Shown here piece after piece: positions 51,290 to 59,800 of a stretch of 64,000 nt of DNA. The notes under the pieces are model-generated. The model saw nothing but the letters and a program-made list of their open reading frames with translations. It was not told where the DNA came from and searched no databases. A program made the position numbers and the translations under genes. Every line of letters starts with the position of its first letter. Position 1 is the first letter of the stretch. Source of the stretch: Chitinophagaceae bacterium (GTDB lineage Bacteria > Bacteroidota > Bacteroidia > Chitinophagales > Chitinophagaceae); NCBI GenBank assembly GCA_947476485.1, contig CANJQU010000011.1:1-64000 (forward strand), written 5' to 3'.

Positions 51290-53917
51290 ATGCAATCAGC
51301 AAACGAGATACGCAGGCAGTTTTTAGATTTTTTCCGCAGCAAGGGCCACGAGGTGGTGCCGTCTGCACCTATTGTTATAAAGAACGACCCTACCCTGTTG
51401 TTTACCAATGCGGGCATGAACCAGTTCAAGGATTTCTTCCTGGGTAACGGAACACCGTCTAACACGCGTATAGCAGACACGCAGAAGTGCCTGCGGGTGA
51501 GCGGTAAGCACAACGACCTGGAAGAAGTAGGTGTGGATACTTACCACCATACCATGTTCGAGATGCTGGGCAACTGGAGCTTTGGCGACTACTTTAAGGA
51601 AGAAGCGATAGCGTGGAGCTGGGAACTGCTCACGGCTGTTTATGGCATACCCAAGGACAAGCTGTATGTTACGGTCTTCCAGGGAGATGCCGCCGAGAAC
51701 CTGCCGAAGGATGAAGAGGCATATAACTTCTGGAAGCAGCATATAGCCGAAGACCGCATACTGCTGGGCAATAAGAAGGACAACTTCTGGGAGATGGGCG
51801 ATACCGGCCCATGTGGACCTTGCTCTGAGATACATGTGGATTGCAGGACTGATGATGAGAAGAAACTGGTAGATGGCAAAACATTGGTAAATGCAGATCA
51901 TCCGCAGGTGATAGAAATATGGAACAATGTGTTCATGCAGTTTAACAGACAGAAGGACGGCAGCCTGGTGCCGCTACCTGCGAAGCATGTCGACACCGGA
52001 ATGGGACTGGAGCGACTGGTACGCGTATTACAGGGCAAGCAAAGCAATTATGATACGGACCTGTTTACCGGCACGATTGAGCATATAGAGCACATCACCG
52101 GCAGAAAATATACTTATACCGATAGCAAGAAAGATGTAGCCTTCAGGGTGCTTTCTGACCATATACGTGCAATAGGTTTTACGATTGCCGATGGGCAGTT
52201 GCCATCTAATACCGGCGCGGGCTATGTTATACGTCGCATACTGCGCCGTGCGGTGCGTTACTACTATACTTACCTGGACCATAAGCAACCGCTGCTGCAC
52301 AGGCTGATGCCGTTGCTGGCAAAGCAGTTTGAAGAGGTGTTCCCAGAACTACATAAGCAGATAGACCTGGTGAGCCGCGTGGTGAAAGAAGAGGAAGAAG
52401 CATTTTTGAGGACATTGGATAAGGGGTTGAAAAAGATCGATGATATTATTACTGAAACTAAGGGACGCAATACACAAACCATTGATGGTAAAGCAGCCTT
52501 TGAACTCTATGATACTTTTGGTTTCCCGATAGACCTGACCCGCCTGATAGGCAGTGAGAATGGCCTGCATGTGGACGAAGCAGCTTTTGATAAGGCGCTG
52601 CAGGAGCAAAAGACCCGCAGCCGCGCTGCTACATCGCTCGATACAGATGACTGGGTAGTGGTGAAAGATGCTGCTCTTACTAAGTTTGTAGGCTACAACA
52701 GCCTTGAAGCAGAAGCATCTGTGCTTAAGTATCGCAAGGTGAAAGCCAAGGGTAAGGAGTCTTACCAACTGGTGCTGGACACCACCCCCTTCTATGCTGA
52801 AAGCGGTGGCCAGGTGGGCGATACGGGCGAGTTCCTCTTCCCGAATGAGCGCATACAGATCATAGACACTAAGAAAGAAGACGGTCTTACCATCCACTTT
52901 TCGGAGGTATTACCGGAGAATATATCTGCACCCGTAGTGGCAAAAGTAGATGCCGTAAAGCGTGTATCGACTGAGGTACACCACAGCGCTACACACTTGC
53001 TGCATGCAGCCTTGCGCGAGGTGCTGGGCAAGCATGTGGCACAGAAAGGCTCTTTGGTAAACGATGAGCATCTACGCTTCGACTTCTCGCACTTTGCTAA
53101 GGTGACCGATGAAGAGATAGCCAGCATAGAAGCGATAGTAAATGCTAAGATAAGGGAGAACATACCGGTAGTTATTAAAGAGATGGCTAAGGATGAAGCG
53201 GTGGCACTGGGCGCGATGGCTTTGTTTGGTGAGAAGTATGGCAACATAGTGCGTGTTGTGGTTATGGACCCAGCCTACTCCATAGAGCTTTGCGGTGGTA
53301 CCCATGTGGGCGCTACAGGTCAACTGGGCTTCTTCAAAATAACAAGTGAAGCGGCCGTGGCCGCGGGTGTGCGCCGTATAGAAGCGGTGAGTGGCAAGGC
53401 TGCGGAGCATTTCATCAATTCGCAATTGCAACTTATAGCCAGTATCTCGGCACAACTAAAGAATGCGAAAGACCCGATAAAGGCAATAGAGCGCCTGCAG
53501 GAAGAACGCAGCCAGTTTGAGAAACATGCCGAGCACCTGGAGAACAGGATGCTTGTAGGTATACGTAACGAACTGCTGACCAAGGATGAGATCATCAACC
53601 AGGTGACTTTTGTGGGTCAGATGGTAACGGTAAGTTCGCTGGACGCGCTTAAGCGCCTATGCATGGACCTGAAGACCCACCTGAACGACCACGTCATTGT
53701 ACTCTGCGCTAACATAGATGGCAAACCTTATGTGGCCATAGGCGTAGATGAAAAGGTAGCTGCGGTCAGGGGACTGGATGCCGGCAAGATAATCAAGGAA
53801 CATGTGGCCGGTCTTATAAAGGGCGGCGGTGGCGGCCAGAAGACGCTTGCAACTGCAGGCGGGCAGGATGCAGGTGGACTGCAGGCAGTGATAGATAAGG
53901 TGCGGGGATTGCTATAG
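51290..53917 (+). CDS. alaS: Alanyl-tRNA synthetase
   Basis: Charges tRNA-Ala and clears mischarged Ser/Gly. 875 residues, full length: class II catalytic core ('LLFTNAGMNQFKDFFLG', 'TYHHTMFEMLGNWSFGDYF'), tRNA-binding region, editing domain with zinc ligands in 'HHSATHLLHAALREVLG' and 'CGGTHVGATG', and a C-terminal domain with Gly-rich 'GGGGGQKTLATAGG'. ATG 51290 gives the standard start MQSANEIRRQF. A bidirectional terminator separates it from the convergent T9SS gene. Confidence 0.98.
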   Translation: MQSANEIRRQFLDFFRSKGHEVVPSAPIVIKNDPTLLFTNAGMNQFKDFFLGNGTPSNTRIADTQKCLRVSGKHNDLEEVGVDTYHHTMFEMLGNWSFGDYFKEEAIAWSWELLTAVYGIPKDKLYVTVFQGDAAENLPKDEEAYNFWKQHIAEDRILLGNKKDNFWEMGDTGPCGPCSEIHVDCRTDDEKKLVDGKTLVNADHPQVIEIWNNVFMQFNRQKDGSLVPLPAKHVDTGMGLERLVRVLQGKQSNYDTDLFTGTIEHIEHITGRKYTYTDSKKDVAFRVLSDHIRAIGFTIADGQLPSNTGAGYVIRRILRRAVRYYYTYLDHKQPLLHRLMPLLAKQFEEVFPELHKQIDLVSRVVKEEEEAFLRTLDKGLKKIDDIITETKGRNTQTIDGKAAFELYDTFGFPIDLTRLIGSENGLHVDEAAFDKALQEQKTRSRAATSLDTDDWVVVKDAALTKFVGYNSLEAEASVLKYRKVKAKGKESYQLVLDTTPFYAESGGQVGDTGEFLFPNERIQIIDTKKEDGLTIHFSEVLPENISAPVVAKVDAVKRVSTEVHHSATHLLHAALREVLGKHVAQKGSLVNDEHLRFDFSHFAKVTDEEIASIEAIVNAKIRENIPVVIKEMAKDEAVALGAMALFGEKYGNIVRVVVMDPAYSIELCGGTHVGATGQLGFFKITSEAAVAAGVRRIEAVSGKAAEHFINSQLQLIASISAQLKNAKDPIKAIERLQEERSQFEKHAEHLENRMLVGIRNELLTKDEIINQVTFVGQMVTVSSLDALKRLCMDLKTHLNDHVIVLCANIDGKPYVAIGVDEKVAAVRGLDAGKIIKEHVAGLIKGGGGGQKTLATAGGQDAGGLQAVIDKVRGLL

Positions 53918-53952
53918 CCTTTCAATTGTACAATTACTGATATGCATATAAC

Positions 53953-53979
53953 AAAAGACCCGGAATCTCCGGGTCTTTT
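53953..53979. terminator. Bidirectional terminator
   Basis: AAAAGACCCGGA and TCCGGGTCTTTT form a perfect 12-bp stem between convergent alaS and the propeller gene, with A-run and T-run on the two sides. Confidence 0.9.
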
Positions 53980-54002
53980 GTTATTCGATCATAAAACACT
54001 TT

Positions 54003-55652
54003 CTATTGCACGATCACTTTCCGGCTCAACTTTTCTGTGGCTGTGATGGCCGAGATAAAATAGATACCGGGTGCCGTGTTTAAGCGTATATCAGTATTAT
54101 TGTTCGTTGTTGTCTTTAGTTCTTTTACTTTTTCACCCAGCATGTTGGTAATAATGATCGTTACATTTTGGCTGACAGCAGAAGAAATATTGAGGGTAAA
54201 TGCCCCATGACTAGGATCGGGGAATACCGTAAGAGTCGTCAGTTGCGAACCTGCGATGTCGGCTACAGCTTCGGGGCAAGGATTAACACTGACTGTGAAC
54301 ACCGCGAGATGACTGAACCAGGTGAAGCCAGGCACCAGGTAACTTATGGTAGCAGTGCCGGTGGTTACACCGCTTACAACACCGTTGTACATCCCAACCT
54401 TTGCTATGGCTGTATCGCTGCTGCTCCAGGTGCCGCCCGGAGTAGGATCGGTCAAAGTATCGGTGCCAGATTTGCAAAAGCTGTCCAGCCCGGAGATAGG
54501 CGCTGTACCGAATTTCATTACGTTTGTCTTATTGCCGCCCAGGCGATCCATATAAGCCACGTAGGGAGTGCCACTAGTATCGAGCGCCATGGAAACATAA
54601 TCTGCCGGCCCGCCGGAAAAACCCTGGCTACCCACCAGAGACCAGCTACCTGTATTAAATGTCATTACGGTAGCATGATTGCCGAAATCCCAATCATTGA
54701 ATGAAACAAATGGCTTGTTGGTTGCCTTATTAATAGCTATTGAAGTAAACTGTACCGTTCTGTTAGAGAAGCCGCGGCTGCCAACCGTTTGCCAGGTAGT
54801 ATCAGCCATATTTATCTTCATCACAGTGATCTTGTTGCCTGCGCCCGCATCCTGATAGGCAATATAGGGAGCAAAGTTAGTATCGATAGCAATAGATGTA
54901 TACGAAGCCCATCCTCCCGAAATACCCGGGGTACCGAAGTGTGGCCAGAAGCCGCCATTATCCATGATTCTGAGGGATGTTTTATAACCAATGCCACCAT
55001 CCTGGCATACCAGGTATGGCCTGCCCCATTTATCAACTGCGAGTGAAGTGTATTCGGCCATGCCGGTTGACAAATAGTGATATCCGGTCCAGCTTGATCC
55101 GCTGAAATAAGCTACAGTAGCCGTGTACGAATGATCGAAATCCTCAAAGGCGACATAAGGATTTCCAAATGTGTCTGTTACAATGGAAGTATAGGCTGCT
55201 GCACCTGTAGACACAACGCCAGAAGAACCAACCGTAGCCCAACCTGTGTCTGCTAACCTCATTGTTTTTGCTCTCCATCCGTCACTAACATCCACATATG
55301 CAAGGAACGGTGTTCCGTAGCGGTTGATCGATATAGAGCAATAATTAACTGCGCCGGTAGTGAAATGTGGCCTTCCTACCACTACCCAGTCAATACCATT
55401 GAATTTCTTCACTGTTCCCCTCAATCCGTCACTGGAATCGGCGTAAAACACATAGGGTATACCATTGTTTGGGTCAACAGCGATAGCTGTGTAGGCTGCG
55501 CCTCCGGCTGAAACACCGGGAGCACCCAGTTGTGTCCATGCCTTTTGTGCCAGTGCCGGACCACTAAATGCGGCAAGCGCTAATACTATCAATACAGATT
55601 TTAAGTAAGACCCTGTATGGATCTGTTTGTTTGTGGGGCAAGGTATATTCAT
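54003..55652 (-). CDS. Secreted seven-bladed beta-propeller T9SS protein
   Basis: 549 residues with a signal peptide. Seven repeats of about 45-50 residues share 'YTSIAVD-xxG-xPYVAYxD' (openings YTAIAVD, YCSISIN, YTSIVTD, YTSLAVD, YTSIAID, FTSIAIN, YVSMALD), fitting a seven-bladed propeller. A BIG_2-type Ig-like domain follows ('WSSSDTAIAKVGMYNGVVSG'), then a T9SS type A sorting domain ending 'KLSRKVIVQ'. The ATG at 55652 is chosen over 55742. It is probably a surface-bound adhesin or glycan-binding protein; no catalytic residues are recognised. Confidence 0.88.
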   Translation of the reverse strand: MNIPCPTNKQIHTGSYLKSVLIVLALAAFSGPALAQKAWTQLGAPGVSAGGAAYTAIAVDPNNGIPYVFYADSSDGLRGTVKKFNGIDWVVVGRPHFTTGAVNYCSISINRYGTPFLAYVDVSDGWRAKTMRLADTGWATVGSSGVVSTGAAAYTSIVTDTFGNPYVAFEDFDHSYTATVAYFSGSSWTGYHYLSTGMAEYTSLAVDKWGRPYLVCQDGGIGYKTSLRIMDNGGFWPHFGTPGISGGWASYTSIAIDTNFAPYIAYQDAGAGNKITVMKINMADTTWQTVGSRGFSNRTVQFTSIAINKATNKPFVSFNDWDFGNHATVMTFNTGSWSLVGSQGFSGGPADYVSMALDTSGTPYVAYMDRLGGNKTNVMKFGTAPISGLDSFCKSGTDTLTDPTPGGTWSSSDTAIAKVGMYNGVVSGVTTGTATISYLVPGFTWFSHLAVFTVSVNPCPEAVADIAGSQLTTLTVFPDPSHGAFTLNISSAVSQNVTIIITNMLGEKVKELKTTTNNNTDIRLNTAPGIYFISAITATEKLSRKVIVQ

Positions 55653-56124
55653 AAAAATTATTTTTCTATTTATTTTATATGCAATTATTTTATCACGAAG
55701 CAGGTAAAGATATGTATTGCTTCTATGGTTTGCAAGCCCCAATTACCTATTGAAAAAATAAATGACAAATGAGGCACACTAAACTGCTGCCGGCCTTTGC
55801 TGTGGCTGATATTATTTTTACTCAGATTTTCCATTCGTTACCCATTTGGCTAATACTAACCTAAAAATGGCTTTGTCTCGTTCATGATTTGATGAGAAAA
55901 TTCTATGAGTCGGAAATGTAAGTCGAAATGACGCGCCGGCATAAAAATAGCCTGGAGGGAAATGGGATTATTTTGTCACAAAGGCCTTCGAATGCGCGAG
56001 TTGTGGGATACATTATTTATATCTGGCTAAAGTTTTATCCCGCTTTCTGATGAAATACTCATTTCATTAATATAGTTTATCACTAGATTTTTTCCACGGT
56101 TTTATTATTTTTACTGCATAACAG
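55653..56124. other. Intergenic region without recognised gene
   Basis: 472 bp between the divergent propeller gene and the small membrane protein. It contains a near-palindrome GATGAAATACTCATTTCAT at about 56049-56067 and AT-rich promoter-like sequence. No coding signal seen. Confidence 0.4.
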
Positions 56125-56295
56125 ATGATACTGCGCAATCTTCTATATTTTATTGCTGTGCTTCTCATTGCCGGGTGGGTACTGGGCTTTTTGGTGTGGC
56201 ATCCTAAAGGCAATATGATCCATTTAATGGCTGTGCTGGCAGCAGTGGCACTGGTACTGGCTATTGCGCAAAAACCGGCTAAAGACACTGACTAA
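56125..56295 (+). CDS. Small two-helix membrane protein, Lmo0937/DUF5670 type
   Basis: A 56-residue protein too short for the ORF track: start MILRNLLYFIAVLLIAGWVLG, then 'FLVWHPKGNMIHLMAVLAAV' and an end in 'AIAQKPAKDTD'. Two membrane helices joined by a short 'WHPKGN' turn match the lmo0937/DUF5670 group, common near stress genes in Bacteroidota. Function unknown, perhaps envelope stress. It lies between two non-coding gaps upstream of dnaN. Confidence 0.75.
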   Translation: MILRNLLYFIAVLLIAGWVLGFLVWHPKGNMIHLMAVLAAVALVLAIAQKPAKDTD

Positions 56296-56368
56296 AATAC
56301 CAAAACCGGGTCTGTCGAACCTCTAAAACAAAAAGTAAATTTCTCCCAAAACACGTTCTTCCTTATTT

Positions 56369-56377
56369 ATCCACAAA
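56369..56377. promoter_or_regulatory. Perfect DnaA box TTATCCACA upstream of dnaN
   Basis: TTATCCACA matches the DnaA-box consensus exactly, about 85 bp before the dnaN start. A single box can regulate dnaN; it is not enough to call an origin. Confidence 0.45.
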
Positions 56378-56410
56378 AGGTTTCTGACGCTGAAAAATTG
56401 CCCTTAATTC

Positions 56411-56418
56411 AAATATCT
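56411..56418 (+). promoter_or_regulatory. -7 box TATCTTTG of dnaN
   Basis: A perfect TAnnTTTG box 43 bp before the dnaN ATG. It is followed at once by the GC hairpin CCTGCC-TGCCGGT-GGGCAGG. Confidence 0.6.
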
Positions 56419-56440
56419 TTGCCTGCCTGCCGGTGGGCAG
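56419..56440 (+). repeat. GC hairpin repeat in the dnaN leader (family D)
   Basis: CCTGCCTGCCGGTGGGCAGG forms a short stem in the 5' leader of dnaN. A related string, CTGCCAGCAGGCAGG, lies at 63447-63461 between folA and its downstream neighbour, so this seems to be another dispersed hairpin type. Confidence 0.4.
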
Positions 56441-56461
56441 GTTTCAAAACCAATACTACCA

Positions 56462-57583
56462 ATGCGTTTCATAGTAACATCAACAGCACTACTCAAAAAT
56501 CTGCAGCAGATAGGTGGCGTGATCAGCGCCAATACCGTACTGTCTGTATTGGAAGATTTTCTTTTTGAATTGCGCGGCAATACCCTAACGCTTACCGCTA
56601 CTGACCTGGAGACCATGATGCGGGTGCAGATGGAGGTGAACGATGCACAAGGCGACGGCCGTATCTGCATACCCTCGAAGATACTGACCGACTACCTGAA
56701 AAACCTGCCCGAGCAGCCCATTACTTTCAACATAAACGAAAGCGACCTCTCAATAGAGATGTCGAGTGATGTGGGTAAGTACCGTATAGGCGGCGAGAAG
56801 GCGGATGATTTTCCGAAGGAGCCAGCCCCGGGCGATACTACGGCTTTCACCATACCATCTATATCCCTGATAGAGTGCATCAATAAAACACTGTTTGCAG
56901 TGAGCTCTGATACACTGCGCCCTGCTATGACGGGTGTTTACTTTGAGCTGGCTACAGATGGTATCACGTTTGTGTCTACGGATGCGCACAGGCTGGTACA
57001 GTTTCGCCGTACAGATGTGAATTGCCCTGCCAAGGATGGCTTTGTAGTGCCTAAAAAGCCACTGCAGCAGCTTCGCGGTACGCTGCCCGCTGATGAATCA
57101 ATACTGCAACTTGCCTACAACGGCAGCCACCTGTTTGTGACCGGTGAGCGCCTGAGCCTGAGCTGTCGCCTGATAGATGCACGTTTCCCTGATTATAAAG
57201 CAGTAATACCGCTGGACAATCCTTACAAGCTGACCATAAACCGTGGGGATTTTGTAAGTGCACTGCGCCGTGTGAGCATATTTGCCAACAAGACCACTAA
57301 CCAGGTGGTGCTGGACATAAACGGCAATGCGCTGCAGATAAGCGCGCAGGACGTAGACTTCTCATACGAGGGCAAGGAAATGCTGAGCTGCCAGTACAGC
57401 GGTGAGGATATGAAAATAGCCTTTAACGCCAAGCTGATGGTGGAAATGGTAGGCAACCTGGATGGCAATGAAATACAGGTAGAACTGAGCACACCTACAC
57501 GTGCCGGTATCTTCCGCTCGATGGATAAGGTGGAGAATGAAGACCTGCTAATGCTGCTGATGCCGCTGATGGTAGGGGTTTAA
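56462..57583 (+). CDS. dnaN: DNA polymerase III beta sliding clamp
   Basis: 373 residues, three tandem clamp folds forming half of the ring that holds the replicative polymerase on DNA. Recognised by 'MRFIVTSTALLKNLQQIGGV' at the start, 'ISFVSTDAHRLVQFRR' type second-domain start ('VSTDAHRLVQF'), and 'LLMLLMPLMVGV' at the end, typical for Bacteroidota DnaN. It has its own promoter with a DnaA box; dnaA and recF are not adjacent, as is common in this phylum. A family A hairpin repeat begins at its stop codon. Confidence 0.97.
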   Translation: MRFIVTSTALLKNLQQIGGVISANTVLSVLEDFLFELRGNTLTLTATDLETMMRVQMEVNDAQGDGRICIPSKILTDYLKNLPEQPITFNINESDLSIEMSSDVGKYRIGGEKADDFPKEPAPGDTTAFTIPSISLIECINKTLFAVSSDTLRPAMTGVYFELATDGITFVSTDAHRLVQFRRTDVNCPAKDGFVVPKKPLQQLRGTLPADESILQLAYNGSHLFVTGERLSLSCRLIDARFPDYKAVIPLDNPYKLTINRGDFVSALRRVSIFANKTTNQVVLDINGNALQISAQDVDFSYEGKEMLSCQYSGEDMKIAFNAKLMVEMVGNLDGNEIQVELSTPTRAGIFRSMDKVENEDLLMLLMPLMVGV

Positions 57584-57607
57584 CCCCCTGTCCCCCTGAA
57601 GGGGGAA
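57581..57607 (+). repeat. Family A hairpin repeat at the dnaN stop
   Basis: TAACCCCCTGTCCCCCTGAAGGGGGAA beginning exactly with the stop codon. Confidence 0.8.
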
Positions 57608-57667
57608 CCATGCATTAAGCTGCTTGCTAATTTTGAGTTTTGGTTATAAATTCGGCGAAATATTTGT

Positions 57668-57697
57668 AAAATGCCCTCATTTCGGGGGCATTTTTAT
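57668..57697 (+). terminator. Intrinsic terminator of dnaN
   Basis: AAAATGCCC pairs with GGGCATTTT (extended by a G) and is followed by TTTATTT, about 85 bp after the dnaN stop. Confidence 0.8.
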
Positions 57698-57751
57698 TTA
57701 CCCGAACTGCTCAATAGAATCACCTATTGCTCAATGTTCTTGATCATAGCA

Positions 57752-57775
57752 CTCCCCTTTAGGGGCCGGGGGTTA
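57752..57775 (-). repeat. Family A hairpin repeat at the mqnC stop
   Basis: Minus strand: TAACCCCCGGCCCCTAAAGGGGAG beginning with the mqnC stop codon. Confidence 0.8.
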
Positions 57776-58894
57776 ATAGTTTATCACCTGCTCCTCCATC
57801 TCCGGCATTTTGCGGAATTCGTATTGCTGGTTGCGGAGCTGGGGCTCGAAGCCGGCTTCGCGGATAGATTGCTGAATGCTTTGTGCGGTGAAGCGGTGTG
57901 GTGCACCGGCTGCGCTCACTACATTCTCTTCGATCATAATAGAACCAAAGTCATTAGCGCCGGCATTGAGGCATATCTGTGCTACCTGCTTGCCTACTGT
58001 GAGCCATGATGCCTGTATATTCTTCACATTTGGCAGCATGATGCGGCTGAGCGCGATCATGCGTATGTATTCCTCAGGAGTGGTCATGTTCTTTATACCG
58101 CGTATTTTTTCCAGAAGTGTGTCCACATTCTGGAAGGTCCAGGGAATGAAGTTGAGGAAACCTTTTGCGCCCTCCGGTTTTTCTGCCTGCACTTCGCGCA
58201 GCTTTACGAGGTGCTCAAAGCGCTCCAGAACGGTTTCCACATGTCCGAACATCATAGTAGCGCTTGTAGTAAGACCCAGCTTATGAGCTTCGCGCATTAC
58301 ATCCAGCCATTCCTGTGCACCGCATTTACCATTTGATACCAGGCGGCGTACGCGGTCGTTAAGTATTTCTGCTCCTGCCCCGGGCATACTATCCATACCT
58401 GCAGCCATCAGCGCCTGCAACACTTCGCGGTGTGTGCTTTTTTCGAGCTTAGTGATGTGTGCTACTTCCGGCGGACCTAATGTGTGCAGTTTCAGATTCG
58501 GGTATAATCCTTTTAACGTTTTAAAGAGATCGACATAAAATGCAAGGCCCAGATCAGGATGATGGCCACCTTGTAAAAGCAATTGGTCACCACCGTATTT
58601 AAAGGTCTCTTCTATCTTGGTTTTGTAGGTTTCTATGTCTGTTATATAAGCCTCTGCATGCCCGGGAATGCGGTAAAAATTGCAGAATTTGCAGTTAGCC
58701 ACGCATACATTTGTGGTATTTACGTTGCGGTCTATCTGCCAGGTCACTTTGCCATGCGGCACTTGTATCTTGCGCAGTTCATTGGCCACAAACATCAATT
58801 CGGTAAGGGGGGCATGCTCAAACAGGAAAACACCTTCTTCGGCACTTAGAAAATCAAACTTTATGGCCCGCTCATATAACTCAGATAACTGCAT
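57773..58894 (-). CDS. mqnC: Cyclic dehypoxanthinyl futalosine synthase
   Basis: A radical SAM enzyme of the futalosine menaquinone route that cyclises dehypoxanthinyl futalosine. The cluster site is 'CVANCKFCNFYR' (Cx3CxxC), with 'GGDQLLLQGGHHPDLGL' and 'FIPWTFQ', which separate MqnC from MqnE. 373 residues. ATG 58894 starts MQLSELYERA. Its presence implies menaquinone is made by the Mqn pathway rather than Men in this organism; dxs in this window supplies the isoprenoid tail. A family A hairpin begins at its stop. Confidence 0.92.
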   Translation of the reverse strand: MQLSELYERAIKFDFLSAEEGVFLFEHAPLTELMFVANELRKIQVPHGKVTWQIDRNVNTTNVCVANCKFCNFYRIPGHAEAYITDIETYKTKIEETFKYGGDQLLLQGGHHPDLGLAFYVDLFKTLKGLYPNLKLHTLGPPEVAHITKLEKSTHREVLQALMAAGMDSMPGAGAEILNDRVRRLVSNGKCGAQEWLDVMREAHKLGLTTSATMMFGHVETVLERFEHLVKLREVQAEKPEGAKGFLNFIPWTFQNVDTLLEKIRGIKNMTTPEEYIRMIALSRIMLPNVKNIQASWLTVGKQVAQICLNAGANDFGSIMIEENVVSAAGAPHRFTAQSIQQSIREAGFEPQLRNQQYEFRKMPEMEEQVINY

Positions 58895-59108
58895 CAAAAA
58901 CAACTTTAGGGCGTAAAATTACTGAATAATTATGAGGGGGGTAATTATTGCGGCATAAGTGATGGTTATGGGGCTATGCAATTATTTAAGGTGAAGAGTT
59001 GTATTTCCCCTTTCAGGGCTTGCGTTTGATCTCCGATTCTTATCACTCCGGCCGGGCTAATTTAATTTCGCACTTCGGGGTTTACCCGCGTTTTATGATC
59101 GTTATCCT

Positions 59109-59339
59109 TCAGCAATTCGGATTTTGCGGTCCGAATTTGGCATCATGTATCTGGGCTATATCGCGGCAAAAGGAATACAGGAGTTCAGTATCTATATTGT
59201 CTGCGTTCATATCAAATTTCATATTGTGCTTATCCCGTGATAAGGTAAATTCTTTTACCCCCATGCAAGCCAGTATATCTTCAAGGTCATATAGGGCTTT
59301 ATTCAGCTTCGTGTACTCGTCCTGATGTATCGTTTTCAT
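59109..59339 (-). CDS. Small hypothetical protein
   Basis: 76 residues, soluble, helical N-terminus ('YTKLNKALYDLEDILACMGV') then 'FTLSRDKHNMKFDMNADNI'. ATG 59339 is preferred over the 59369 start. No family recognised. It ends with 'KFGPQNPNC'. The strand context has no partner gene other than the antitoxin-like gene upstream. Confidence 0.55.
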   Translation of the reverse strand: MKTIHQDEYTKLNKALYDLEDILACMGVKEFTLSRDKHNMKFDMNADNIDTELLYSFCRDIAQIHDAKFGPQNPNC

Positions 59340-59481
59340 TGCGCTTCCGTTTTTATCCGTTCTCACCATTACTTAATAAAATCACATGCCACGGGCGGAA
59401 TGCGCCGTATTTATCTGTTAAAAAGGGGAAATGATCTTGGTTTAAAGCGCCGAAATGGAAAAACGAAGAATACGCGAAATA

Positions 59482-59715
59482 TTAACCCTGCCTGGTGTAC
59501 CGGGCCTGGTAATGGCCGCCGAGTTTGCCCTCTTTTATTAACTCAGCTTTTACAGTCTCCCACGAAATGCTTTGTTCATCCTTCCTTGACTCAGCAATGA
59601 TTAAGTCCATAAGATCTTCGAATTTTTCATCATCAAAACCGGCGATACCCTTCAGATCGATTTGTGCGTAACGCCGGTTGTGTGTTTCATCTGTTACAAA
59701 ACTTACGCCTTTCAT
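59482..59715 (-). CDS. Antitoxin-like small protein, possible remnant of a TA pair
   Basis: 77 residues: a body of antitoxin type ('FDDEKFEDLMDLIIAESRKD' and 'SWETVKAELIKEGKL') followed by 'GGHYQARYTRQG'. That last segment resembles the first residues of RelE/ParE-type toxins (xYQVRYTRQA), as if the antitoxin frame had fused to a deleted toxin gene. No toxin body is found downstream. Assignment is by pattern and moderate at best. Confidence 0.5.
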   Translation of the reverse strand: MKGVSFVTDETHNRRYAQIDLKGIAGFDDEKFEDLMDLIIAESRKDEQSISWETVKAELIKEGKLGGHYQARYTRQG

Positions 59716-59780
59716 ATCATTTCCTTTGTTATAAATTTACCTGAATTGTGATTACTTTCCTGGCTTTTCCACTATTGCGC

Positions 59781-59796
59781 CAATGAGTTAACTTTG
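59781..59796 (+). promoter_or_regulatory. -7 box TAACTTTG of gpmI
   Basis: GTTAACTTTGC ends a few bases before the gpmI ATG at 59801, a close TAnnTTTG match implying a very short leader. Confidence 0.55.
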
Positions 59797-59800
59797 CACC

